Source of the DNA: Methanobacterium alkalithermotolerans
GTDB taxonomy: Archaea; Methanobacteriota; Methanobacteria; Methanobacteriales; Methanobacteriaceae
Reading direction: 5' to 3'
Length of the DNA: 64,000 bases
Assembly: GCF_018141185.1 (NCBI RefSeq)
Contig: NZ_CP058560.1
Location: forward strand, 496,001 to 560,000
Below, in pieces: positions 51,788-59,721 of the stretch; position 1 is the stretch's first letter, and every line of letters begins with the position of its first letter. Both the position numbers and the translations under genes were made by a program. The notes beneath the pieces were generated by a model. The model was not told the DNA's origin, searched no databases, and worked only from the letters and a program-made list of their open reading frames with translations.

Positions 51788-52669
51788 TTACCATCCTCTT
51801 TCCTGCATACGGTCAGAATCAGATATTTCACTTATTTCCAGTCCATGCATGGCTTTTCCCAGACCGCGGGATACTTCCGAGAGTATCTGGGGGTCATCGT
51901 AGTGGGCCGTTGCTTCTACAATAGCCCGGGCAAATTGTTCCGGGTTATCTGATTTGAATATACCGGATCCAACAAATACTCCATCTGAACCAAGCTGCAT
52001 CATCAATGCCGCATCTGCCGGGGTGGCTACTCCACCTGCAGCAAAGTTAACCACTGGAATTTTCCCCAGTTTAGCGGTTTCTTTTACCAGAGGTAGTGGT
52101 GCTTCAATTTCTCGAGCCAGTGCCCATAATTCTTCTTCACCTTTATTTTGTATCTCTCTAATTTGACTCATGATCATACGCATGTGGCGAACTGCTTCTA
52201 CAATATTACCTGTTCCAGGTTCACCTTTAGTACGGATCATAGCTGCACCTTCATCAATTCTCCTTAGGGCTTCTCCAAGGTTTCTAGCACCACAGACAAA
52301 GGGTATGGTGAACTTCTTCTTATCAATATGGAATGATTCATCTGCGGGAGTTAAAACTTCGCTTTCATCAATCATATCCACCCCTAAAGACTCGATAATC
52401 TGGGCTTCTGCAAAGTGACCTATCCTTACCTTGGCCATGACGGGAATGGAAACTGCATCTATTATCTCTTCCACCTTGGTTGGATCGGCCATACGGGCTA
52501 CTCCCCCTGCAGCACGGATATCAGCCGGTACTTTTTCCAGGGCCATGACGGCCACAGCACCTGTTTCTTCAGCAATGGCAGCCTGTTTTGCATTTACAAC
52601 ATCCATTATAACTCCGCCTTTAGTCATTTTGGCAAAGCCTTTTTTTAAAACTTCGGTTCCATGTAACAT
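51788..52669 (-). CDS. pdxS: Pyridoxal 5'-phosphate synthase subunit
   Basis: A 293-residue TIM-barrel PLP synthase that condenses ribose 5-phosphate, glyceraldehyde 3-phosphate and ammonia supplied by PdxT. MLHGTEVLKKGFAKMTKGGV starts the mature protein, AVMALEKVPADIRA follows and FAAGGVATPADAALM lies late. I start at ATG 52669, with GAGGAT 7 nt upstream; a run from 52774 would add 35 unconserved residues. PdxT is not in this window. Confidence 0.95.
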   Translation of the reverse strand: MLHGTEVLKKGFAKMTKGGVIMDVVNAKQAAIAEETGAVAVMALEKVPADIRAAGGVARMADPTKVEEIIDAVSIPVMAKVRIGHFAEAQIIESLGVDMIDESEVLTPADESFHIDKKKFTIPFVCGARNLGEALRRIDEGAAMIRTKGEPGTGNIVEAVRHMRMIMSQIREIQNKGEEELWALAREIEAPLPLVKETAKLGKIPVVNFAAGGVATPADAALMMQLGSDGVFVGSGIFKSDNPEQFARAIVEATAHYDDPQILSEVSRGLGKAMHGLEISEISDSDRMQERGW

Positions 52670-52954
52670 AGGATAATCCTCCTTATCTAAACTCAGCGTG
52701 AATTTAATTCCAGGGTAATTATTGATTACACAAAAATTTAAATAAGCATAGCTAAATAAAGTAATCAATAACAATCAGTTTGATTTTAGAATAATAAATA
52801 CTTTAACTATAAAATTAAGATTAATTGATAATTCATTTAAGTAAAAATCATAAATGAAATATGCCTCCGGGAATTTTAATTTAAAATGAAGATTATTAAA
52901 TTTAATACCATAATAGTATTAAAAACTTATATACTAAATAAAAAATGTGATAAC

Positions 52955-53149
52955 ATGGTTCAAGAAGTATTTACTGGTTCCTTAATTTATTCCCACATAT
53001 TACCTGCTATTTTAGGTTTTTTAAGCATAATATTTCTATGTAATGGAATAATGGATGATAATAAAATATACACCATACTAGGGGTAGTGATGTTTTTTTC
53101 AGCAGGTTTGTTGCCCTTTGTTATTTTACCTATCGTTTTAGGAGTATAA
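52955..53149 (+). CDS. Small two-helix membrane protein
   Basis: A 64-residue hypothetical protein with two hydrophobic helices (ILPAILGFLSIIFLCNGIM and VVMFFSAGLLPFVILPIV). ATG 52955 has GTGAT 4 nt upstream and a TATA-like TTATATA about 26 bp before it, so transcript and translation start nearly coincide. ATG 52886 is a less likely longer start. No family recognised. Confidence 0.55.
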   Translation: MVQEVFTGSLIYSHILPAILGFLSIIFLCNGIMDDNKIYTILGVVMFFSAGLLPFVILPIVLGV

Positions 53150-53187
53150 TGGAAAATCCAGGATTAAATATTATAAAATAAGTAGAA

Positions 53188-54036
53188 CTAAATCCGGTTT
53201 TCCAGTTTTTTGGTGGCTATTTGAGCTGCAAATTTTCCACATTTAATGGGATCTTTATTATTTTTTTTACAACTTAAATAAGCAGCCAGATAGGTATCGC
53301 CCAGTCCAGTGGGATCCCCCACTTGCAAAGGAGGGTAGGCTTTAATTTTATGCACCTTTTCCTGGGAGTAAATTAATGAACCCTTATCCCCACAGGTTAT
53401 AACTATTTCTTCAGGGCCATAAGATGCCAAACGGTTAAGGGACTCCATAAAAGTTTCTTTTCTATTTATTTTTATGGCTTTCAATTCATTTTCATCTAAA
53501 AATAATATGCCCACCATTTTTAAGAGTTCTTCAAACTCCGGCCTTAAATTCAAGTTTATATCACAATTTTTAAGGTTTCTTAAATAGCCCTGGGCCCCGG
53601 CATATAAGGGGATATCTTTTTTAGATAACCATTTAACGGTGGATAGAGGAATATCCGAGGATAATAAGGGAGAGAGTATTATTCCCTCAAAGTCCATTTC
53701 TTCAGATTTGAAAATTTTTAAAAGATCTTCTATAGTTAAGGGTATATTAGGGGCATTGGAACGTTGTATGCGTTTATTAGGATCATTGTTGAAGTATTTA
53801 TTTTCAAAACGGACTGTTTCTTTTTTAAATACTGGTATTAAAGTTGTTTTTTCTGGAAATTCATTTAAGAGGTGCTGGTCATCTGCAGCTAGAGTTACCA
53901 CTACAGTATGATTTAAATTCAAACTGGAAAAAACCCGGGACTGATAATATACCGCCCCTCCCACCGAATGAGTTTTTAATCCATCTTTAATGATTGTATC
54001 CTTACTCAATGGCCCTAAAATTAAAAATCCGCTCAT
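53188..54036 (-). CDS. PfkB-family carbohydrate kinase
   Basis: A 282-residue ribokinase-fold enzyme. FLILGPLSKDTI and GGAVYYQSRV mark the start (substrate loop), and DPTGLGDTYLAAYL (about residue 238) carries the catalytic Asp and anion hole, PfkB signature 2. The specific sugar or nucleoside is not visible. It follows the HisA-like gene by 51 bp in the same direction, so they may work in one pathway. Confidence 0.85.
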   Translation of the reverse strand: MSGFLILGPLSKDTIIKDGLKTHSVGGAVYYQSRVFSSLNLNHTVVVTLAADDQHLLNEFPEKTTLIPVFKKETVRFENKYFNNDPNKRIQRSNAPNIPLTIEDLLKIFKSEEMDFEGIILSPLLSSDIPLSTVKWLSKKDIPLYAGAQGYLRNLKNCDINLNLRPEFEELLKMVGILFLDENELKAIKINRKETFMESLNRLASYGPEEIVITCGDKGSLIYSQEKVHKIKAYPPLQVGDPTGLGDTYLAAYLSCKKNNKDPIKCGKFAAQIATKKLENRI

Positions 54037-54087
54037 AATATTCCCTATTATCTTAAATAATTTATATAAAACACTAAAAAAATATAT

Positions 54088-54771
54088 TCATAAATGAATT
54101 TGTCCGTTATGCAGGGCAGATCCAATCAGGACCTTTTTTATACCCTGAGTATTTAATTTTTCCTTATCTTCCGGGGTAATACCTCCACCCAGGATAAGAG
54201 AGGTTTTAAGATCAATAAATTTTTCTATTAAGTCTTTATTGAATCCTTTATAGGTACCTACCTGGGATATATCCAGTAATATGATCTCAGGAAGATTTAA
54301 TTTTATTAACTTATCCTTGAATTCTTCCATGGTCAAGTCCAGGTTTGGTGCATATAGTTTCCCGTTTTTCACATCCACACTCACCACCAGGCGGGAGGCA
54401 GGAAACTTTTCACAGATTTTATCCAGCTCCTCAACGCTTTCTAGTGTTTCTGTGGCCACGATTATTTTGTAGGCAAATTTGAGGGCGAATTTAAATGTTT
54501 CCAGATTTCTAACCCCACAATCTAAAATCACCGGTAAAAAAAGGTTGATTTTTTGAGCCACATCCAGATTAGAGCCCTTCTTTTCAATCATATCCAGATC
54601 CGCCACATAAATCCGCCGGGCTCCATTGTGTCTAAGGGAGTTGGAAATCATCACTGGATCACTGGAAGTACTATAAACAGTTTTTAAAGGAGTATAAGTA
54701 TCTCTTTTACCTGATTGTCCTGATACGGCTATTCCTGATTTTAAATCCAGAACGGGAATTACTTCCATCAT
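54088..54771 (-). CDS. HisA-like TIM-barrel protein (COG1411 type)
   Basis: A 227-residue (beta/alpha)8 barrel related to HisA. VIPVLDLKSGIAVSGQSGKR at the start replaces the HisA substrate loop, DCGVRNLETFKF and ILLDISQVGTYKGFNKDLIEK are core blocks, and LILGGGITPEDKE forms the phosphate site. It is distinct from true HisA, which carries ArgGluxxGG-type residues. Relatives in methanogens and methylotrophs occur near C1-cofactor genes. Reaction unknown. Confidence 0.8.
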   Translation of the reverse strand: MMEVIPVLDLKSGIAVSGQSGKRDTYTPLKTVYSTSSDPVMISNSLRHNGARRIYVADLDMIEKKGSNLDVAQKINLFLPVILDCGVRNLETFKFALKFAYKIIVATETLESVEELDKICEKFPASRLVVSVDVKNGKLYAPNLDLTMEEFKDKLIKLNLPEIILLDISQVGTYKGFNKDLIEKFIDLKTSLILGGGITPEDKEKLNTQGIKKVLIGSALHNGQIHL

Positions 54772-54936
54772 AAAAATTGTTTATTTTTCCATTAATTATA
54801 ATTATCGAATATAGCCTATTAAAAAAATTAATTAAAAAAAAACCACCCAATTTTTTTTTACAGTGCCAAAATGTAAGCTATTTATAAATAAATTCTTCAG
54901 GTAAGATTAGCTAAAAAAACCTGAAAAATTATTTTA

Positions 54937-57048
54937 CTATTTTCTAAAACTCAAATTTCTGGTTTTATTCCCTATACGGTAAGCATTTAATATTACCACA
55001 ATACTTAAACCCATATCTCCTACTAAAACCCCCATCCATAAAGGAACAAATCCAAATACCGCCAGTATAGCCAGGGAAGTTTTAATTAAAATAGATGTAT
55101 AAACGTTCTGTTTAACTATAGCCATGGTTTTTTTACTTAAATTAATCAGATAATCCACCTTAGATAGGTCATCATTCATTAGGGTTATATCTGCAGTTTC
55201 TATTGCCACATCAGAACCATTAATTCCCATGGCAATACCCACATTTGACCGGGCCAGTGCAGGTGCATCATTTACTCCATCACCAATCATGGCCACACTT
55301 CTATATTTACTTGATAGTATTTCCATAATTTTTACTTTATCTTCAGGTAATAGTCCAGAATAATACTCATCAAGGCCTAATTTTTCTTTTACTACTCTGG
55401 CTGTCCCCTGGTTATCTCCGGTGAGCATTATTGTTTTAATTCTCCTGCTTTTTAATTGGGAAATGGTATTGATGGAGGTATCCCTTATCTTATCTGAGAG
55501 TCCAATGACCCCTATAAGGTGGTGATCATTCCCCAGGATTATGGTAGTTTTACCTTCATTTTCCAGTTTTTCTATAATTTCATCAGGATATTCAATATTA
55601 TCTGCAAATAAACTCTTTTTACCAATATAGAATATTTTATTATTGATTTTTCCCTTTAAACCCTTACCAGTGATTGATTCGAATTCTTTAATTTCTTTAA
55701 GTTTTATATTTGATTCCTGAGCATAGTTAACCATAGCCTGGGCCAGGGGATGTTTAGATTTTGATTCGAGTGATGCTGCTATTTGGGAAATTTCAGGGAG
55801 GGAATAATTATTTAAGGGGATGATATCTGTAATTTCTAATTTTCCCCAGGTGAGTGTTCCTGTTTTATCAAAGACCATGGCTTCAATATTTTGCATTTCT
55901 TCTACATATTCTCCACTTTTTATTAATATTCCCTTTCGACTTGCAGCGGTTATTCCAGAAACCATAGATATGGGTGTGGATATGGCTAAAGCACAGGGAC
56001 ATGAAACCACCAGAAGAACTAAAGCCCGGTAAAACCAGGTCTCAAAAGAATGGCCGAGGATAAAATGAGGTACGGTGGCCACAATTAGGGCCATTCCTAT
56101 TACCAGGGGAGTGTAATAATTTGCAAATCTATCAATGAAAGCTTCAGTTTTTGATTTTTTCAACCGGGAATCTTTAACCAGCTTTATAATCTTAGATATT
56201 ATAGTTTCATCACTCTTTTTGGTAACCTGTACCTCCAGATAGCCTTCTCCATTGAGGGTGCCAGCAAAAACTTTGCTGCCTTCTACTTTAGTTACCGGTA
56301 TGCTTTCTCCAGTTATATGGGCCTGATTTACATCTGAATTACCTTCAATTACCAGTCCATCTACTGGAATTTTATCACCAGGCCGTATAACCACAATGTC
56401 TCCCGGTTCAATAGTTTCTACATTAACTTCCAATTTTTGATTATTCTTTTTAATAGTTGCAGTTTCCGGGGCCAGTTTTAACAGGGCGCCTATTGAATTT
56501 CTGGCTCTTTCACCAGCACGTTCTTCTAAAAATTCAGCAATATAGAACAAAAATATAACTGATGCTCCTTCTGCGCCTTCACCTATTAAAAAAGCACCTA
56601 CTACGGCAATGGTAACTAAAAAGTTTATATTGAATTTACCTTTAAAAAATGATTTTATTCCCTGGGGAATGGATTTATAGCCAGAAAGGGCGACTACCAT
56701 TAAAAATAATATTTCTGAAGGAAGTTTATAGGTGGTAAAAAAATTAAAATATAATCCTAGAATGAAAATTAGGGCAGATATATTTATTATGTAAATATGT
56801 TTTCGTCTTTTAGCCGGTTCTTTTTCTTCAAATAGGTCTGCAGCACAGCATCCACAGGAACTTTTTATATCATTTTGATTATGTTTTTTTTTAATATTTC
56901 TTTGCGTACCACTAAATTCTTTTATTTCTGGTTTGAAAGTTTTATATGCCTGATCTTTTATTCCTGATTCGTGATTATGACTACAGCAAAAATTATCAGT
57001 TTTTTGTGCTGGTATTTTTTCAGGGTCTATTTCATTTTTCTGTGCCAT
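54937..57048 (-). CDS. Heavy-metal P1B-type ATPase (Zn/Cd/Pb efflux)
   Basis: A 703-residue pump that expels soft divalent metals. Motifs: TGES in HITGESIPVTK (about 240), the metal-binding CPC of VVSCPCALAIS (about 352), the phosphorylated Asp of DKTGTLTWG (about 394), SKHPLAQA, and GDGVNDAPALA. The N-terminus has no HMA domain; it has 85 residues with CCSHNHE and SSCGCCAAD clusters instead. CPC plus Lys/Asp in the last helix points to Zn/Cd/Pb rather than Cu. AGGTGA precedes the ATG. The regulator 264 bp away on the same strand probably controls it. Confidence 0.92.
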   Translation of the reverse strand: MAQKNEIDPEKIPAQKTDNFCCSHNHESGIKDQAYKTFKPEIKEFSGTQRNIKKKHNQNDIKSSCGCCAADLFEEKEPAKRRKHIYIINISALIFILGLYFNFFTTYKLPSEILFLMVVALSGYKSIPQGIKSFFKGKFNINFLVTIAVVGAFLIGEGAEGASVIFLFYIAEFLEERAGERARNSIGALLKLAPETATIKKNNQKLEVNVETIEPGDIVVIRPGDKIPVDGLVIEGNSDVNQAHITGESIPVTKVEGSKVFAGTLNGEGYLEVQVTKKSDETIISKIIKLVKDSRLKKSKTEAFIDRFANYYTPLVIGMALIVATVPHFILGHSFETWFYRALVLLVVSCPCALAISTPISMVSGITAASRKGILIKSGEYVEEMQNIEAMVFDKTGTLTWGKLEITDIIPLNNYSLPEISQIAASLESKSKHPLAQAMVNYAQESNIKLKEIKEFESITGKGLKGKINNKIFYIGKKSLFADNIEYPDEIIEKLENEGKTTIILGNDHHLIGVIGLSDKIRDTSINTISQLKSRRIKTIMLTGDNQGTARVVKEKLGLDEYYSGLLPEDKVKIMEILSSKYRSVAMIGDGVNDAPALARSNVGIAMGINGSDVAIETADITLMNDDLSKVDYLINLSKKTMAIVKQNVYTSILIKTSLAILAVFGFVPLWMGVLVGDMGLSIVVILNAYRIGNKTRNLSFRK

Positions 57049-57075
57049 CTGATACTCACCTAAAACATTAGTTCA

Positions 57076-57103
57076 GTTCATATGATTGTATATTCATATG
57101 AAC
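57076..57103 (-). promoter_or_regulatory. Metal-responsive operator at the P-type ATPase promoter
   Basis: GTTCATATGA (57076-57085) and TCATATGAAC (57094-57103) are perfect 10-bp arms with an 8-bp spacer, a good SmtB/CadC-type site. It lies directly downstream of the minus-strand TATA box (TTAAATATATATG, 57104-57116), so binding would cover the transcription start. Confidence 0.65.
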
Positions 57104-57311
57104 ATATATATTTAATGATTATGGTGAAAACCGAAATAAAAAAAAATATAGAATAAAAAAAGTTTTACAGCTGGCTTTTAAAGCCTGTGTAAATGCGGAT
57201 AATTCATAATGGAAAAATGATTATTATCTTCAAAAAAACCCTGCTTAGATAAAATAGGAGTAGTTCAATTTCAAGAGTATTTCATTAATAATTCTACTTA
57301 AGAAGAAAATA

Positions 57312-57674
57312 TTAGCTAAGCTTCTCTTTGGTATGCTCCACGCAAAGCTCAATTAATGCAACCACATGTTGATCAGCAAGAGAATAGTAAGCCATTTTAC
57401 CTACTTTTTTGAATTTTACCAGATTTTTGCTTCTTAAAACTCGAAGCTGATGAGAAATAGCAGACTGATTCATTTCAAGTGCTGCTGCCAGATCACAAAC
57501 ACATAATTCTCTTTGAGATAATGCATAGAGGATTTTAAGTCGGGTAGAATCACCAAATACTTTAAAATTATCAGATACTTCAAAAAGAAGCTCATCTTGA
57601 AGCATTTTAGACTTTACAAAATTTACTTCTTCTTCATGTGCACATACTATTTCACATGTATCTTTTTCATCCAT
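57312..57674 (-). CDS. ArsR/SmtB/CadC-type metal-sensing repressor
   Basis: A 120-residue winged-helix protein with SQRELCVCDLAAALEMNQSAISHQLRVLRSKNLVKFKK (helix-turn-helix, ELCVCDL metal motif) and a C-terminal helix DQHVVALIELCVEHTKEK, whose Asp, His and His/Glu fit the alpha5 metal site. The N-terminal EIVCAH resembles the extra Cys of CadC. It lies upstream of the P-type ATPase on one strand and likely represses it until Zn/Cd/Pb rises. A half-site pair ATATGAA/ATGAACA (57673-57688) covers its own start. Confidence 0.9.
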   Translation of the reverse strand: MDEKDTCEIVCAHEEEVNFVKSKMLQDELLFEVSDNFKVFGDSTRLKILYALSQRELCVCDLAAALEMNQSAISHQLRVLRSKNLVKFKKVGKMAYYSLADQHVVALIELCVEHTKEKLS

Positions 57675-57804
57675 ATGAATAAATGAACATCAGATAGAAT
57701 AAAATTTTTGATTTGAAATAATACTTAATAAAAATAAAGAAATGTAAAAATTAAGACTCCCAAGAAAATAAATCAAATTCACCTAAAATGAATAAAATAG
57801 GGTG

Positions 57805-58140
57805 TCAACCTTCTATCATGATTAGTTTCCCTGTTTCTGGATCTTTATACACTTTACCCATCTGTACATAACCTTCACCAGATCCAGAGGAAGTATCAGG
57901 GGTATCATTAAGTTCTTGTCCCATTTGAAGTTCTGCTACCTGTTTCATAGCCTCCATAGTCTGTTGACGTTCTTCCGGAGACATATCAGCAAAAACCACG
58001 CTCTGCATATTCCAGGACAATACCAGAAATATAAGAAACCCTACTGATAAAACCAGCATGGCATCCACCAGGTTGGCCGTTCCAGCCATAGGATCTTCAT
58101 CCTGCCTAGTAAACCGTCTTTGTTTGGGCCTTCGAAGCAT
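57805..58140 (-). CDS. DUF2149 membrane protein (ExbB partner)
   Basis: A 111-residue protein with one N-terminal membrane helix (LVDAMLVLSVGFLIFLVLSW) after a basic, disordered start and a mostly polar periplasm-side tail, ending GKVYKDPETGKLIMIEG. The arrangement of one helix and a soluble tail resembles ExbD/TolR in role. I start at ATG 58140 with GGAGGT 8 nt upstream; the gene overlaps the ExbB-like gene by 35 bp. It forms a unit with the ExbB-like and DUF2162 genes. DUF2149 is recalled as the family name. Confidence 0.75.
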   Translation of the reverse strand: MLRRPKQRRFTRQDEDPMAGTANLVDAMLVLSVGFLIFLVLSWNMQSVVFADMSPEERQQTMEAMKQVAELQMGQELNDTPDTSSGSGEGYVQMGKVYKDPETGKLIMIEG

Positions 58141-58777
58141 TTTTATTAACCTCCAGTACACTCTCAGCTAAAGTCTCCAAATTAGAAAGATATTCCTCAT
58201 ACCACCGTCGTCTCACTTTGGAAATAAAGTAAGCAATACCTCCTGCAGCCAGACCAGCCACAGTAGTATCAAAAGCAATAATAATAGCCTGAGCCAGCAT
58301 ATTAATATCACCAGCACCCAGTGCCGCTAAACCAGGACCCATAGGAATAAGTGTTCCCATCAGACCCAGGGTAGGTCCCAGCCGGGTGACCATATCCGTT
58401 TTCTCCAAACTTTTTTCTATTTTAAGTTCCTCATTTTCAATCAATTTACGGGCCAAAGCCTCACGAGACTCCGGACCCAAATCTGTGCTTTTAGCAATCT
58501 CACCCAAAATATTCTTCTGGCTCTGAGGAAGACCACTACTATCCACCGTGGCAATAATCTCATCGGTGGTGCTTGAGTGTGCAATAGATTTAATTAAATC
58601 TTCAATTTGCTGAACATCTATCTTAATCCGGGCCGAATACTCAGATATAAGGCCCCCCATGGAAACAACCGCATAAACAATAAAAGCCAAAAGACCAATA
58701 ATCACTGGAATAAGAAGACTTTGCGCTACAACATGTAAACCGCCACTTAATAATTCACTACCAGGTACTGCTACCAT
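58106..58777 (-). CDS. MotA/TolQ/ExbB-type proton channel protein
   Basis: A 223-residue protein with an N-terminal helix and the TolQ/ExbB core: TRLGPTLGLMGTLIPMGPGLAAL (about 140-162), then FDTTVAGLAAGGIAYFISKVRRR. This is the stator that turns a proton gradient into mechanical work on partner proteins. AGGTGAT precedes ATG. The DUF2149 gene overlaps its end; the DUF2162 gene lies 33 bp upstream. Confidence 0.88.
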   Translation of the reverse strand: MVAVPGSELLSGGLHVVAQSLLIPVIIGLLAFIVYAVVSMGGLISEYSARIKIDVQQIEDLIKSIAHSSTTDEIIATVDSSGLPQSQKNILGEIAKSTDLGPESREALARKLIENEELKIEKSLEKTDMVTRLGPTLGLMGTLIPMGPGLAALGAGDINMLAQAIIIAFDTTVAGLAAGGIAYFISKVRRRWYEEYLSNLETLAESVLEVNKNASKAQTKTVY

Positions 58778-58810
58778 CTAAAATCACCTATAAATTAATT
58801 TTTTATTCAT

Positions 58811-59518
58811 TTATTTTTCAAGTAAAGTACTTTTCTTCCTGTTTAAGAAAACACCCAAAGCTATTAAAGCACCCACCACCACTACCACATAAAACAAAGT
58901 CAATAGAGAAGGTACATTTAAAGGACTCGTTTGAGTTTCTGAAACAGCACTAATATTGGGAATAAGAATAGCTGAAGCTAAAAAATAAAGCCCTACAAAG
59001 AGCATGAAATTTCCCAGTAAAAGAGGATAAGGCTTATCAAACCACTTAACAATAAAATCAGAAGCCATATAAATAGATATAATTGTTACACCCATTATAA
59101 CCCCAGCATACTGTCCCAAAAAAGCAGATGAAACTCCTATAACTGGAGCAGCCATAAGAATAGCTGCTAAAACAGCACCAAAGCAACAGGGACAAGGTGC
59201 AATCATGGCCATACATGTCGCTTTAGCTTTATTTCTACCATGCACCTTCCACTCTCTTATGGTATGGAAACCAGCATAAATGATTATAAGTGCCAAAACC
59301 ACAAAAATTATAAAATTATAATCATAAACCACTTTAGATATAATATCAGTATAACCTGAAATCAAATAGGATAATAAAATAATTCCCGCACCATATCCAG
59401 CTGCAATAGCCACTGCTGTCTTTTTAGAAAGACCAGCAAAACCCATAGCAAGCCCAATCTTTACCCCAAATACCAGCACTGCTGATAAAATTCCTAACTG
59501 CCATAATAAATCAAGCAT
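58811..59518 (-). CDS. DUF2162 predicted transporter
   Basis: A 235-residue protein with about seven membrane helices and an APCPCCFGAVLAAI segment (about residue 100) with three clustered Cys in a helix, suited to metal handling. A C-terminal LTLFYVVVVVGALIALGVFL helix precedes a basic tail. I start at ATG 59518, with GGAGTG 9 nt upstream; GTG 59530 overlaps the binding site. Recognised as a DUF2162-like protein from cobN-associated clusters. It begins the operon with the ExbB and DUF2149 proteins. Confidence 0.75.
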   Translation of the reverse strand: MLDLLWQLGILSAVLVFGVKIGLAMGFAGLSKKTAVAIAAGYGAGIILLSYLISGYTDIISKVVYDYNFIIFVVLALIIIYAGFHTIREWKVHGRNKAKATCMAMIAPCPCCFGAVLAAILMAAPVIGVSSAFLGQYAGVIMGVTIISIYMASDFIVKWFDKPYPLLLGNFMLFVGLYFLASAILIPNISAVSETQTSPLNVPSLLTLFYVVVVVGALIALGVFLNRKKSTLLEK

Positions 59519-59563
59519 GATATTATACACTCCTTATATTTACAAACTCCATCTTTATAATAC

Positions 59564-59575
59564 ATTATATATAAT
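59564..59575 (-). promoter_or_regulatory. Promoter of the DUF2162-ExbB-DUF2149 operon
   Basis: ATTATATATAAT (59564-59575) is a strong TATA box 46-57 bp before the DUF2162 start; initiation near 59543 leaves a leader of about 25 nt. So this operon can be expressed without the cobN-like gene. Confidence 0.5.
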
Positions 59576-59700
59576 AGTTATTATTACTTTTAGAGGTTAT
59601 TTGACCTTATAGGTAATACTAAGGCTCTTTTTATTACATTCAGGTTCTTTAATAGTATTTTTATATTACTTAATTTTTTATTTTTATAAAAACGTTTTTT

Positions 59701-59715
59701 AAAAAAAAGAAAAAA
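59701..59715 (-). terminator. Poly-U terminator after the CobN-like gene
   Basis: A8-G-A6 on the plus strand gives U6-C-U8 in the minus-strand transcript directly after the stop at 59722, preceded by AAAACG/CGTTTT-like sequence. Confidence 0.55.
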
Positions 59716-59721
59716 GGGGAA

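Noticed and set aside
52415..52676. Open frames opposite pdxS
   Set aside because: They lie fully antisense to a highly conserved gene without start signals.
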